Below, piece by piece: positions 19,806 to 30,921 of a DNA stretch of 64,000 nt; position 1 is the stretch's first letter, and the number at the start of each line of letters is the position of its first letter. A program made the position numbers and the translations under genes. This DNA is from Lumbricus rubellus. Lineage: Eukaryota > Annelida > Clitellata > Crassiclitellata > Lumbricidae. The stretch covers positions 2,699,797 through 2,763,796 of the forward strand of contig OX243824.1 of the NCBI GenBank assembly GCA_945859605.1. The letters are read 5' to 3'. The notes below the pieces were generated by a model. It did no database searches. It was given only the letters and a program-made list of their open reading frames with translations, and was not told the origin of the DNA.

Positions 19806-21473
19806 TAAAAGATAATGGTAATTGTGTCTGCGCTAACAGTTCTTCGCATAAGCAATCATTTTGACGTTTGAAAATATTTCATTTCTCCCGTTTCCCTAAT
19901 AGCCTACACCTTCAAATCTGAATGAACTATCCCCAATGCAATTCAATAATTATGCTATTATGTTACTATTTTCTAACAATGTGGCATTCAGTCATTCTTG
20001 AGGCATCAGACATAGTCAAAACTGAGAAGAAATAAGTGAACGTTTTAACATGAATGCTTTTGTAGCCGAGATACTTTCTTGTCCTCTGGTTTTAAAACTT
20101 ATGGTCAGGTGGAACGCGAGTGGAGGAGTTGAGATTTGAATGTGCGAAAGCAAATTGTCAGTGCCAGTCCCAACAGTTAATAAAGGAGGAGGGGCACGAA
20201 TGATCTTTATTACCGCAAATGCTCTCAAACTGAAGCGAACCGAATCATTCGGCCGGAATGAATAAACTGATCTTTTCGGTGAGATCGTTTGTGTGATATC
20301 AGATCAGAGATTATTTTGTGGTGCGTTAAATTGCATCGCATTATAAGCATCGAGGCAGAGTTCGGTTGCACTGAATCAAAAAGCATTATTTCCAGTACAT
20401 CCCAAATGGAGATTCAAAATAGATAACGCAAAAATTTATATAACCCCTGTAACTTTGAATTGAAGGTGTCTAATCTGGTAATTCATTCTTACGATTTTCT
20501 TCCAGCAACACATTGCTGATGCCAGAATCGCTGTCTTGTTAATTTCCGTTTTGGTCGCATTATTATACTGTCTCCACGGTCAACGTCTGTGTGTTTTTGC
20601 GAAACCATCGCAAGACTATTATACTTTGCATGCCTTCTCTGAGATTCAAAATTAGTATCGCGGACGTTTACATAGCCGCTGTAAATTTCAATTGAAGGTG
20701 TCTTATCTGGTTATTCATTCTTACTATAATACACTATGGGGATTTGCAAATGTCATGAAGCGAAAAGGCTATAACGGTTCCTAACGGTTTTCGGTTTTTG
20801 GCTTTCTCTCTAGTAATGCTCTTGATTTTGTTGAACACCATGCTCTAGATATGACTTTGCTCTTTTCCGTACAATCTCAACACGGTGCGGGATCACCCCC
20901 ATGTTTGCCCCCTCAATCGTCGCTTCAACGTGAGCTGTTATGACTATTTTAAATTTGGGCAAACGTATTCAAATAGCGCAATCGAGATGGATGCAGATTA
21001 ATTTTGACGAGGGTCTGTTGTAACAGAGGCCGTTGTGCTCGATAATTTTTTGGGGCATTATACATCACTAAAGACACAGTCTTATTACTATTTTATATAT
21101 AGCTTATGAAGCATGAGCTTTGGAGGTGTGTAAATTTTGCCTAACATAACACATAAAACGAAATTGCTTTAACAACATCTTGCAGTTACCGGGATCACTG
21201 ACTTCAAACATGTCTTTGCGCACATTGAAATAATAATTATGTGTCTAGAAAGTCATGAGGTATTCTCATTACTCATTATGTTTTCAAATGAGTAGAGTCA
21301 GGAAACTTCAGACTCATTCAGCATCCTTCCCTCGTGCACTTCGATTGTCCAATTATGGACGTGAAAAAAAGAGCATTTGCGGATTTGAATTCAGAGAGCG
21401 CCGGTGAATAAACTGGTCTCCCTGACACAACTTTAGTGTTGCAATATTAAATTTAGACGATTTGCAATGCGTT
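19806..21473. repeat. Degenerate repeat-derived sequence with three modules
   Basis: No genes. TATA/GGTGTC modules lie at 20430-20470, 20668-20702 and 21091-21130. A CAGTGCCAGTCCCAA block lies near 20160 and a variant of the AACAGAGGCCGTTG block near 21025. All appear to be old copies of dispersed repeats shared with 37-42 kb. Confidence 0.55.
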
Positions 21474-21484
21474 ACGTTACATTG

Positions 21485-21768
21485 ATAGCCTCGTTAGCTA
21501 CACCGGTAAGGTCGAGCGGCATTCGTCTGTTGGTTGCAACGGACTGCGGTTCAAGCCCCTGGCTAGGAGTTGACAGTCAGAGATTTTGATATTTCGGGCT
21601 AGCACGTGTGGGACGCAGGGGTGCAAGCTCCTGCGGAGCGACCTTGGGCAAGTTGCTTACCCATCATTGTCTGTGGGGAAGGCAACGGGAAACCTCCTCA
21701 CTCATCTCATTCCCAGGGGCGTAAAGCCAATGAACCTGCCCACGGGCAGAGCACCATCATCATTATCA
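21485..21768 (+). mobile_element. Second tRNA-derived SINE family with perfect 11-bp TSD
   Basis: The head carries an A box of the GGTCGAGCGGC type and B box GGTTCAAGCCC, then GACCTTGGGCAAGTTGCTTA, GGCAACGGGAAACCTCCTCA and a short CATCATCATT tail. The 284-bp insert is bracketed by the identical 11-mer ACGTTACATTG at 21474-21484 and 21769-21779, a target-site duplication. It was inserted into an older dispersed repeat whose TGCGTTACGTTGCATTG word also occurs at 41671. The 98- and 69-codon frames in it are incidental. Confidence 0.88.
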
Positions 21769-22547
21769 ACGTTACATTGTATAGCAACGTCTTTAGATTA
21801 CACTTATTTGACTAGACTAGAACTTTATTGGCCAAAACCTGAATTAACCGCTGCCTTTATTACAGCTGAGATTCTCAATTGAGGGTGTGTTGCATTATGA
21901 TGACGCTTTATCCATTCTTCCGTTTTTTGTATTTTCAGCGACACATTAAGGAGTCTGTCAAACACCTTTATATTGAATATTTTGTGCAGCATAGATACTC
22001 AGTAAAATAAAATTCATACATTGATCGGGCTTTGTTCCCAAAATGGTTTGAAAGTCATAATTGGCGACCAGCTGGAGGTTGCTGTATAATACGCACCTGT
22101 ATCACAGACTTCTTTCATATGGACAAAGGTTGTCGACGTCCTTTGTCAAATGTGATGTCCGATAAAATTGTTATGATTGTCCAAATTGCTTTTCCAAAGT
22201 CCGATATATAACTGCATTACGATTCCCATACAACGATACATTGCACACTGTTGATCTTAGGCAACATGACATCTCGGGGTGTTATACGTTGATAAACTTG
22301 GGTAGAAATCATATTCTGTTATCGTGATGTAGTGATTATTATCTTATCGATAAATTCATCGTCATCCACAGGATTTCGTTGACAGACGTAACGATTGCAA
22401 ATCTGCAAAGTAATACTTACATACCTTTATATTGAGTCTTACATACGGCATAAGTATATAATTAACTAAAATTCCTAAATTAGAAAAAATTCCTTCTCGA
22501 CATGTTTGAAAGTCATTGGCGACCAGCAGATGCTGTGCACTAAAGTA

Positions 22548-22650
22548 TCGTATCGTATTAAAACATTTATGAAGCGCCTCTACTAGGGTGAACCGTTCAG
22601 AGGCGCTCCCAGTGCGCAAGGCCACGAGAGAAGAAATAAGTTTTGTTGAG
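22548..22650 (-). repeat. LINE 3' end, very short copy
   Basis: AACATTTATGAAGCGCCTCT and GGTGAACCGTTCAGAGGCGC, then CAGTGCGCAAGGCC, match the terminal 100 bp of the LINE at 16.5-19.4 kb almost exactly. The tail here is (TACGA)n. It is an extreme 5' truncation and probably a fairly recent insertion. Confidence 0.85.
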
Positions 22651-22654
22651 TAGT

Positions 22655-22745
22655 TAACATATCGCGCCCCCTCAAGATGGCACTCGGAAGTACTCCCGAC
22701 AACAGCGCGGACACTGCATCGAAGTAAGATCGTCCTCAGAAAGGT
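22655..22745 (-). repeat. SINE fragment
   Basis: TATCGCGCCCCCTCAAGATG, ACTCGGAAGTACTCCCGAC and GCGGACACTGCATCG are the 3' half of the GCGCGGTGG SINE family in reverse. It abuts the LINE tail at 22548-22650. Confidence 0.6.
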
Positions 22746-22900
22746 AGTGCATTCGGATCAAACGGTCCAATAATTTTATGGTCTGCAGAAACATTGAGCT
22801 AGGTGGTGTCCCGCGCATGGCTTTAGAGTAGCGCATTAGAGCTTTGGAGATTACCATTACGGCTCCGATACAAGAAAGCGTTCAAATGGACGAGTCCGCT

Positions 22901-23060
22901 TAGACACCTTTATTTGGATTTATAATTTGATTATATCTGTTTTATGAAATAAATTTTTGATATGTTCCGCCTTATCGCATCAAGGGTCGCTCTTTGCTAC
23001 AATTTGACAAAATCAAGTTGTTACTTAAATACCTTCATTTGCTTATCCAAGCAGCTATAA
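22901..23060 (-). repeat. Two reverse TATA/GGTGTC modules in tandem
   Basis: TTAGACACCTTTATTTGG at 22900 is followed by TATAATTTGAT. About 130 bp later ATACCTTCATTTGC is followed by AGCAGCTATAAAATC. The same two-module arrangement occurs at 40190-40380, including the preceding TCCGCTTAGACACC word, so the pair belongs to one repeat family. Confidence 0.6.
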
Positions 23061-23504
23061 AATCCGTAAGTTGATCAATTTATAATAATCTCTGTGTAGT
23101 CTCTATGTATCTCCTTGCTGCTACTTACAATAACTGAAACGAATCGCGTTACATGACTGTAGTAATTGAAAATGCGAAAATTCTCAGGAACACGCACAAG
23201 CTGCGTCAAAGAGACCAGCAAAAACACTCGCGCTATGCAAAGTCAAGCCCTCCATCATAGTCAGGCTGCTTGTTACAAATCCGGGGATTTAAAACGGTGC
23301 TGGTGAATTGTAAACCTGGGCTTCGTGACGCGATTTTTGTGTGATAACATTATTTTAATGCAAATGAAAACTCTGTTGGAGATTTTGTGCTGCGTTACGT
23401 GGTGTATCGTCCGAACACTGCAAAATATAAGTACAATCTTTTAAAGATGCTTAGAGACACAATTTGGGGTGTCCAAGATGTGTCATCCATTGTAACGGTT
23501 TTGT

Positions 23505-23635
23505 TTGTATGTGCACTTGTTGTAGTCAAGCTGTCTACTCAGAGGTGCTCCCGACTGCAGCGGGGACACTGCACTGAATTTTCACGCCGAAGCGCCTTAG
23601 CAAAGCACTTGCACAGGTTCCGTACACGGCAGCTT
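23505..23635 (-). repeat. SINE fragment
   Basis: TGTATGTGCACTTGTTGTAG, CTACTCAGAGGTGCTCCCGA, GGACACTGCACTGAATTTTC and CGCCGAAGCGC are the reverse 3' half of the main SINE family. The tRNA-like head is absent. Confidence 0.75.
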
Positions 23636-23639
23636 TAGG

Positions 23640-25036
23640 TGAAATCCAACCTACAGGCGGCTACGTTAGTGCATCAGCGACCATCCCTATGATGCACAGA
23701 CAGCACAGCCGAGTCGTACCATATCGGTACGCCGTGCGTGTACGCCGCTGCAAGCCGGTATTTACATCTCGCCGGAGGACGGTTCACGCAGGTCAGCGCA
23801 TGGACTGACTTCGACTGCAGCTGTCAACGGCGGCGCTTCCAACTACCGACCGATAAGCGACGAATGCCTTCTACTACGTGCATCCTTGCTGGAGTCTCAA
23901 CGATTAGCCGGACGGGAGTCATCTACCACCTACCAGAGACCCGGATCAACCACACCATCTAAACCAGCTCTACAGTAATCCGATGGTTGACTCTACGTGT
24001 TTGCGAGGGCTCGCCACTGGTGACTCTTTCAGCTAACTGGGTTTTGTTTTGCAACTTGTTGTTATTTTTGCTCGCTATGATTGTTAACTTACAACAAAAA
24101 CCTTCTAATTCTAACCAGCGCAAAATCACCACACTTCGGCTCCCCACGATGATTATGGTACTATATAAAAATGAGGGGTAGCTATAAAATTTCAGCCATT
24201 AAAATAAAATTATGTAGTATTATATTAGCATATATTTATATTCGTTTATTAGGTATCGTTGCAGACTGACGCCCAAAGAAACGCAGTGAATAAAATATTG
24301 CGTGGATAATTCTTTATAAGCGCCGATAATACAAAAGTTAAAGGTTTATAATTCGAACTCTGAATAGTTAATAAGCCGAATAATAATTATTCAGCAATAA
24401 ACATTTTTTAAAGTTTTAAGATGACGTGTCTTTTTATAATAGGAATTCATGTCAAATATAATTGACGCTTACAGAGTTTCACGACGAAATTAGATATTAA
24501 ATTAATTTGAATGATGCAATGATCATCAGGAGCGTAGACAACTTCAGGTGTTATCAATAATTATGGAGGTCTACAAATAAAATAATAAAATTAAGAATCT
24601 GCAGCGACTACTTTCAATTTGTTATTCTGCCGAACAATGAGAAACTCAAAAGATTTCCATCAAAACCATTGACTCCAACAATTAACAATTCCTATTTCGA
24701 TGTAAATAGGGTGAGTTAGAACTTAATTCGACAATCGACTACAGACAGAAAAAATTTGATTATTGAAATATTATATAGTTTGAAATACCAGAATAAGAGG
24801 TGTTTAATCTGGGGTTGATCGTAATTTTTTTTCTTGAAGACATTTCTTTTCGCAGATAATTATTATAGTCTTACAAATCGACGAATGGTGGCAACGACAC
24901 TTTCATATATATATATTGGTTTTTTTATATTCGTTTTCTATATTCGTTTTATTGACACACAGCAGCCAATTACAAATTTAAAAATGATACAGAAAAATCA
25001 CAACAATTCAAAAAAAAACCGATAAAAAATCATACG
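23640..25036. other. Gene-free stretch
   Basis: 23640-23960 is more GC-rich than its surroundings but has no convincing exon. 24180-25030 is AT-rich with one forward module at about 24785-24806. No element ends are recognised. Confidence 0.4.
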
Positions 25037-25210
25037 TCAATCAACTGGTTGGAAGTCAGAAAGAGGGGCAGTGGTCGAGTGTCTATAAAGTACTCGAGAA
25101 ATGTAATTTCTGTCGTCCTTAATAGGTAGTTCGAAATTATGAGGACGATGCCTATGGACTCTCGGTGGAAAAATATTAGCCAGAACGTGAGAGTCGAACC
25201 GGATCACTTT
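25037..25210 (-). pseudogene. LINE pol C-terminal fragment (LPxKDDRN motif)
   Basis: The minus strand reads DSHVLANIFPPRV, then HNFELPIKDDRNYISRVLYR. The HNxxLPxKDDRNFIxRxLY block is the recurrent extreme C-terminus of a non-LTR retrotransposon group, and a plus-strand copy lies at 44985-45330. The open frame continues upstream to 25336 with unrelated sequence. Confidence 0.7.
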
Positions 25211-25539
25211 TTGATTTTCGATTTTTTCGACGCTCTTAATATCAGGCGAAAACTTTGTCAGAAAGCCGCTTTTTATCAGGAGTGCCATATTGAGAGTTAT
25301 TGAACACTTGGATGAATAGTATAATGCTTCATACAAAAACCATTACAAAAATCAGACAGAAAATATCTTCAGAAGTCAGAGCCGTTATTAATTTTGGCGA
25401 GCTTGATAACGAAGAACCAAGTTTTAATAATTATCAGAGTTGAATAATTATGCCAAACATGCAAATTTCAGTCGAGGACAACATCGCAGGTTCTGGTCAA
25501 ATCTGGATCAACCACCGTGACTGATGAAATTTGTCATGT

Positions 25540-26520
25540 AAAAATATTATATTTTAAGGTGTTTAATACAAACGAACAATGTTATGACATATTCGTCTAT
25601 TGAGCTCTTGATGGCAAACCGCCGCCAAATAAACAGTTATAAAGAGATCGAATGCGTCACATCGCAAGGCAATCGAGTGTAGTTTTATTTATATTTCCGT
25701 AAATACATAAATTAAGGTGTCTGAGTGGAGCCATTCAATGTCACTTTTCTTTAGTGTTTAACGATAAGATAATAATATTTTTTTAAATGTAAACAATGCT
25801 GTTGACAGACCGCAATCGGTTTCAGTGCACATTGATGCAATTCAAACAATTAACAGGAATGCAAATTACATAAGACATTAATTTAAGTTACTAACTCTTC
25901 TTGCCAGCGCGTTTTATAATGCGCCACCCACCCCCGCCCCCAATATTCGCGATTGTTTCATCAACTCTTCTCAACCTTTCACCGCCTGAAGAACGCTATC
26001 GGGTTCTTTGAATGACGGCAATGGATGGATCCAGATTTGACAACAGAAACCGTTGCTCTCGACAGAATTCTTGTTGACGTATTACAGCACTTTTAAACAT
26101 TGGAGCAATTTACAAGAACGTGTATTACGGAAGACATAAATTAAGGTGCTTATGTCGTTTTTTGACCCAGGTGTTCACTAGTACAATTATAGTTGTACTA
26201 GCAAGGATCTCCTCAGCCGTGCGGGACAACTGAACCAACATTGAACAATCTGATCCCAGCATTTGAAATCTCGAAGTATGTCTGGCAGGCAGTGTCATCA
26301 ATAATCAACGATATAAACAAAGATTACAGTGTGTCAACATCGTCTGTTACGTCGGATTAGTTGTCGTAATCATAATCATAATCGTCATCGTCATAATAGT
26401 TGTACTGTTGGTCATAACTGCTGTGCGGGTGTTTTCCATTTACGGGCGAAATTGTGAAAAACTACGATTATTAGTTTTTAGCTATTCAGTGTAATTATAA
26501 AAGAAGGTGATTAAGCAGAC
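25540..26520 (+). repeat. Cluster of four forward modules
   Basis: GGTGT or GGTG cores preceded by AT-rich or TATAA-like DNA lie at 25556, 25716, 26145 and 26505. Between them is a variant of the AACAGA..CCGTTG..CGACAGAA block near 26040. No gene is present. Confidence 0.5.
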
Positions 26521-26695
26521 ATAAAAATTATTTAAAAGTTTTTAGTGTTACCAGCAACACCTTCGACCGTCATGTTTGGAATCAATTTTAAACATGCATA
26601 AACATGCATATTAAACTCAGTATATTTCAGCAGATTCGATATTCAACATTAATATTATGAGAATGAAAGTATTTAGCCAACGGTTAGAGGCTTAA

Positions 26696-27636
26696 CCCTT
26701 ATAGGGTCACCGGGGGGTAAAAAATACCCCCAGCTCGGTTTTTCACGGAAATATTTTTCCCTGAAAATAGTTGAAGAAATCGCTTTTGTGACTTTTCCTG
26801 GATATGTTTTATGCACAGAATGCATCCAGTTTTATTATCTATCCATGCACCCAAATCAGCTAAAAAGTACGAAAATGCACCACTTCGTAGCTATTTTAGT
26901 CAGGAATTCATAAACATAGCATTATGCATGCGTTACACGTGAGTGTCTTGCTGTCACAATGTCTCCTTATCAATATCTGAACATTATATAGTATCATTCA
27001 TTCATTCATTCATTCATTCAAGTATTTATATAGCGCCTCTTCAATGAAACTACTCAGAGGCGCTCCCTACTCCAGCACCGACAAATAGAAACATATGTCA
27101 TGATTAGTATCGTTTTATATATAGAAATCGTTTTGGTTTCATAAAATTAGGATGAATAAATGAAATTGTCTACAGCAAATCACGTGAAGTTAACACGTAT
27201 AGCATCAATTTGGAACCTGAGCTCATGTTTCTAATGCACATATGACTTCACTGATAGCCATTTTAATATTCTGGCCGCCATTTTGTCCGCCATTTTGATT
27301 TTCGTGCAGTGCCACATATGTGAATTTGGTTCCATTGCATTCCTTGACCTCGAAAATGTTGATTTAGACTCTGAAATCATGTTTCCATTGCATACATAAC
27401 TTCATTAATAACCATTTAAGACTATGGCGGCCATTTTGTCCGCCATTTTGATTTTCCTGCAGTGCTGCATATGTTTCTTTGTTCCAGTGCATTCCGCGAA
27501 CCTTCTATAAATAACCTCTTTTAGTTTCATACTTGAAAATCGGAGTTTATCATAGGAATCATGCGAATCACAGTGGGGGTATTTTTTACCCCCAGGTGAC
27601 CAAAATCGGTTGAGAAATTTTGTGACCCTATGAGGG
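26696..27636. mobile_element. piggyBac-like non-autonomous element 1 (TTAA TSD)
   Basis: TTAA at 26692-26695 and 27637-27640 flank inverted ends CCCTTATAGGGTCAC and, in reverse, CCCTCATAGGGTCAC. Each end carries a subterminal hairpin GGGGGTAAAAAATACCCCC (26713-26731) or its equivalent at 27575-27593. The interior contains a nested LINE tail at 27000-27095 and a roughly 175-bp internal duplication marked by GCCATTTTGTCCGCCATTTT near 27282 and 27432. No transposase is present. The assignment rests on the exact TTAA and CCCT ends. Confidence 0.8.
27000..27095 (-). repeat. LINE 3' tail nested in piggyBac-like element
   Basis: (ATTC)n is followed by AAGTATTTATATAGCGCCTC, then ACTACTCAGAGGCGCTCCCT. 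In reverse this is the shared LINE/SINE tail GGGAGCGCCTCTGAGTAGT...GAGGCGCTATATAAATA with a (GAAT)n end. It postdates the host element. Confidence 0.75.
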
Positions 27637-27677
27637 TTAAACAATGATTTTGAAATAAATTTATTAATTGACTTTAA

Positions 27678-28029
27678 CCCTCATCCTACCAACACGTTTT
27701 ACATACGTTGTTTACCAACTGGGGTCCGAACGGACCCCAAACATATACACACATACTTGTATATTATAGGCACACCCGTACATATATAATTGCATGTATA
27801 TATGTAGCCTATGCATGTATGTATGCAAGTTTGTATAAATGTATGTATGCATGTATGTTTGTATGCATGTATGTATGCATGCAGTGGTGCATGTACAATG
27901 TATGTATAATATGCATGTATATGTAATATTATGTATGTGTTTGTGAATGTATGTATGTATGTATGTATGTATGTATGTATGTATGTATGTATGTATGTAT
28001 GTATGTATGTATGTATGTATGTATGTATG

Positions 28030-28060
<31 letters not shown>

Positions 28061-29271
28061 GTATGTATGCATCAGACATACATACATGTACATACATGCA
28101 TAAATACATACATGCATGATACATACATACATACATGCATACATCATGTATGTACGTACGTATATATGTATGTATGCTTGTATGCATGTATGTATGCATG
28201 TATGTATGTATGCACCGTATGTATGTGTACATACTTCTTGCATACATACATACATACATACATGCATACATTGTGTGTATATATGTATGTATGATATGTA
28301 TACATACATACATATATACAATACATACATACATGCAATACATACATACATTATCTATGTATGTATTTATGTATGTATGTATGTATGTATGTATGTATGT
28401 ATTGTATGCACGTGTGTATTGTATGTATGTATGCATGTATGTATGTGTGAATGTATGCAAGCAGTATGTTTGCACGAATGTCATTATGTATGCACGTAAC
28501 AATGTGTGAATACTGAATACGTATATGTATGCATATAGGTACGTATGTATGTAAGCACGTTCGTACATACATTCATGCGCACATACATACATGCATACAT
28601 ACATGCATACATACATACATACACACATACATACAAACATACATCCATTCATACGTAGCTACATGTATCAATATACATATTACATACACTCATGATGAGC
28701 AGACAATTATCAAACATGCAGGTATTCGTGCTTGAATAGATGCATGTATGTTTGTATGTGTGTATGTATATTTGCATGTATTCATGTCTGAATATATGTT
28801 AGTTTTCATTATGCATATATGCATGCATGTCGTTTTGCTTTTATGTACATACGTTCGTGATATATGAATGTGTGCATGTATGTTTGTATGTATGTTTGTG
28901 TGTATGTTTGTATATATGTATGCATTTATTTTTGGGTTATGTACATAAATAACATTACCTTGACGAATTGTCCTTTGAAAAACAGTAGTAGAACCCAAAT
29001 CTTGTAGTGCAAAGTTGCAGAAATCCAGCTCTACATTGGCTAAAAGACTGACACCTAAGCTTTTTTACGCTGGGGTCCGTTCGGACCCCAACAGAAAAAA
29101 ATTCATTAAAAATTCAAAATATTTTTTTTTAAAGGTTGCTACAGCATATCATGTAGGACAGACCTATAGACAAATTCATAAAATGCCGACTCTTAATCAT
29201 TTATCGGAAAAAAGTTGCACAGTAGTTTATGTGCTTGGGGTCCGAACGGACCCCACTTGGTAGGATGAGGG
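27678..29271. mobile_element. piggyBac-like non-autonomous element 2 with microsatellite core
   Basis: The left end is TTAA (27674-27677) then CCCTCATCCTACCAA. The right end in reverse is CCCTCATCCTACCAA next to ATAA (29272-29275), a one-base-mutated TTAA. The palindromic GGGGTCCGAACGGACCCC lies inside both ends (27721-27738, 29237-29254), and a third copy with TT centre sits at 29072-29089. The interior is dominated by the tetranucleotide region at 27770-28930. No transposase is recognised; long Tyr/His/Met frames there are microsatellite translations. Confidence 0.8.
27770..28930. repeat. Alternating (ATGT)n/(TACA)n microsatellite region
   Basis: A pure (ATGT)n block covers about 27947-28064. 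Beyond it, blocks of ATGT and its complement TACA alternate: TACA at 28076-28145, ATGT at 28146-28235, TACA at 28236-28345, ATGT at 28355-28470, TACA at 28563-28650. Variants with GCATG interrupt them. The strand switching means large inverted repeats. Confidence 0.95.
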
Positions 29272-29364
29272 ATAATGGTTTTTCCACAATGAAAAATCTT
29301 GGCGAAACCAAGAACTGTATAAGTTTGACTTTATATAGTTTATATGAAGACAAAATGAAAGGTG

Positions 29365-29445
29365 TAGAGTTGGATTCTAACCTGCAACCATCCGGCTGCA
29401 ACGCAACGAACATTACCACTACACCACCGCGCCCCACAAAGGTTG
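29365..29445 (-). repeat. SINE head fragment
   Basis: GGATTCTAACCTGCAACCAT (B box side), CGGCTGCAACGCAACGAACA and CACTACACCACCGCGCCCCA are the reverse of the main SINE head. The downstream half is missing. Confidence 0.7.
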
Positions 29446-29564
29446 TCAACGTCACTTGTTAAAGGTTAAAGGTGATGTTCGGTATTGTTATGATTGTCCA
29501 ATTGCAAGCCAGATATTTATAACTGCGGTACGATCCCTGATTAGCGCTATTTTATACACTGTCG

Positions 29565-29690
29565 ACATTAGGCAACACGTCGGCGTGAGACTCCGATGCA
29601 GTGTCAACGCTGCACTCGGGAGCGCCTCTGAGTAGAAAGTGAGAGCTTGAAGGACGATATAGCAAATGCACATACAAACAATCATATTTT
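29565..29690 (+). repeat. SINE 3'-half fragment
   Basis: GGCGTGAGACTCCGATGCAG, CGGGAGCGCCTCTGAGTAGA, GAGAGCTTGAAGG and TGCACATACAAAC form the 3' half of the main SINE family in plus orientation. CTGTTATCGCCATCTAGCGA follows directly at about 29692, a CTCF-like word that also recurs in other repeats. Confidence 0.75.
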
Positions 29691-29964
29691 CTGTTATCGC
29701 CATCTAGCGATTATTCTCTCATCGATAAATTCGTCGCTAACCACACGGAACAATAATTGCAAATCTGCAAAGTACTACTTACATACCTTTATATTGAGAT
29801 TTACGTACGATATAAATAATTATTTAACTAAAATTCCTAAATCGCTTGCAAGTCATTTACGACGTGATGCAGACGGAATAATTATTATAATGTACACTAA
29901 ATGGTAGTATAACAACAAAACAAAACAAAAAAACTGGTCTAGTGCCTAGCTCATAAGTGCTGTA

Positions 29965-30045
29965 ATATGCCGAGCAAATTTCTGTCCAGGGTAACGGCCT
30001 CTGTTGTCATAGACCCTGGTCAAATCGGATCCATCCAGTATAACA
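29965..30045 (-). repeat. Dispersed 75-bp repeat (ACAACAGAGGCCGTTACCC)
   Basis: In reverse this is GATCCGATTTGACCAGGGTC, TATGACAACAGAGGCCGTTA, then GACAGAAATTTGCTCGGCAT. Close copies lie at 32235-32315, 50505-50575 and 52605-52685. Diverged ones lie near 21025, 26040, 32830, 37175 and 55915. Nature unknown; no ends were defined. Confidence 0.7.
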
Positions 30046-30720
30046 TTGGGGGGGGGGGGGTTCACAACGTCCTAGTCGTATCCGCTGGGCAACAGGACAT
30101 GGTCCTGGCTAAATCTGAACCACGGAAGAGGGAGAGACCCGATCAGTCACCTTTAACATGAAACTCAAATATGGAAAGCTCTACATGTAGCTACTTTTAG
30201 AGAAGTGGAGATTTTCCATAGCTGGGTGGCTGTCACGTGCGAAAGCATCGTCAAAGCCATAAGTCAACAGTCGGGTACGTATCGCGCCTCTTCAAGATAT
30301 CCCTCGGAAGCGAAATGGAAATTTAAAGCGAAAATAAGGGTTTTCACCCCTCTGGTCCCATGGGGGTAGAGATTCGCCAACCCCTGCACCAGTTGTCCCA
30401 TTCCCACGCCGACACAGCAGTGAAGGTTTGGAGAAAAAAGTTCAAAAAGGAAACGCGAGGTGAAGTTATCACGGTCCAATTATAAGAACGAATAACGTGA
30501 TTGTCGTTATTATGATTAGTGTCGCCCTCCTCCTTTACCAGTCTTGGGACTGGCATTGTCAGATCCAAAACATTGGCGGAGTTCGAATACTGCGTGAAGA
30601 CGTTTTGACCTATAATAAACATTGCTGTCATCAATTATATTATTATTTTGACCTTAGTTCCATGTATTCCTGAAGCCCATAAATATTGACGCAAGATGTC
30701 GTTTATGACCGAATGACGGT
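30046..30720. other. Gene-free stretch with poly-G run
   Basis: A poly-G run lies at about 30048-30060. A CAGTCTTGGGACTGGCATTG block at 30538 belongs to the dispersed CCAGTCCCAAG family. A SINE scrap (CGCGCCTCTTCAAGATATCC) lies at 30283. No exon is seen. Confidence 0.5.
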
Positions 30721-30729
30721 TTTGTCAAT

Positions 30730-30792
30730 TAAATTAATGTCTTGTCTTGTCATGTCGTCAACCATCCTCGATCCGAAGGTTGGTCGCTTCAT
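30730..30792 (-). repeat. LINE tail fragment matching 19.6 kb
   Basis: CTTGTCTTGTCATGTCGTCA and CATCCTCGATCCGAAGGTTG, then GTCGCTTCATT, correspond to the (AGACA)n tail and ATNPRIEEG end at 19605-19675. Confidence 0.6.
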
Positions 30793-30921
30793 TAAATTAA
30801 TAACTATATGTCGTTAATACTGCACAGGGCTGACTAATAATTATCACAATTGTTAGTTTGTCCGTAAACACCCTTGACATGGGTTTAGCCGGCGCTATAA
30901 ATTGAAACTAATGTCTGACAA

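Noticed and set aside
27940..28070. CRISPR-like regular array
   Set aside because: Uninterrupted tetranucleotide with no spacers, in a eukaryotic genome.
27699..28652. 317-codon minus-strand frame of Tyr/Ile/His/Met
   Set aside because: Pure translation of the ATGT/TACA microsatellite.
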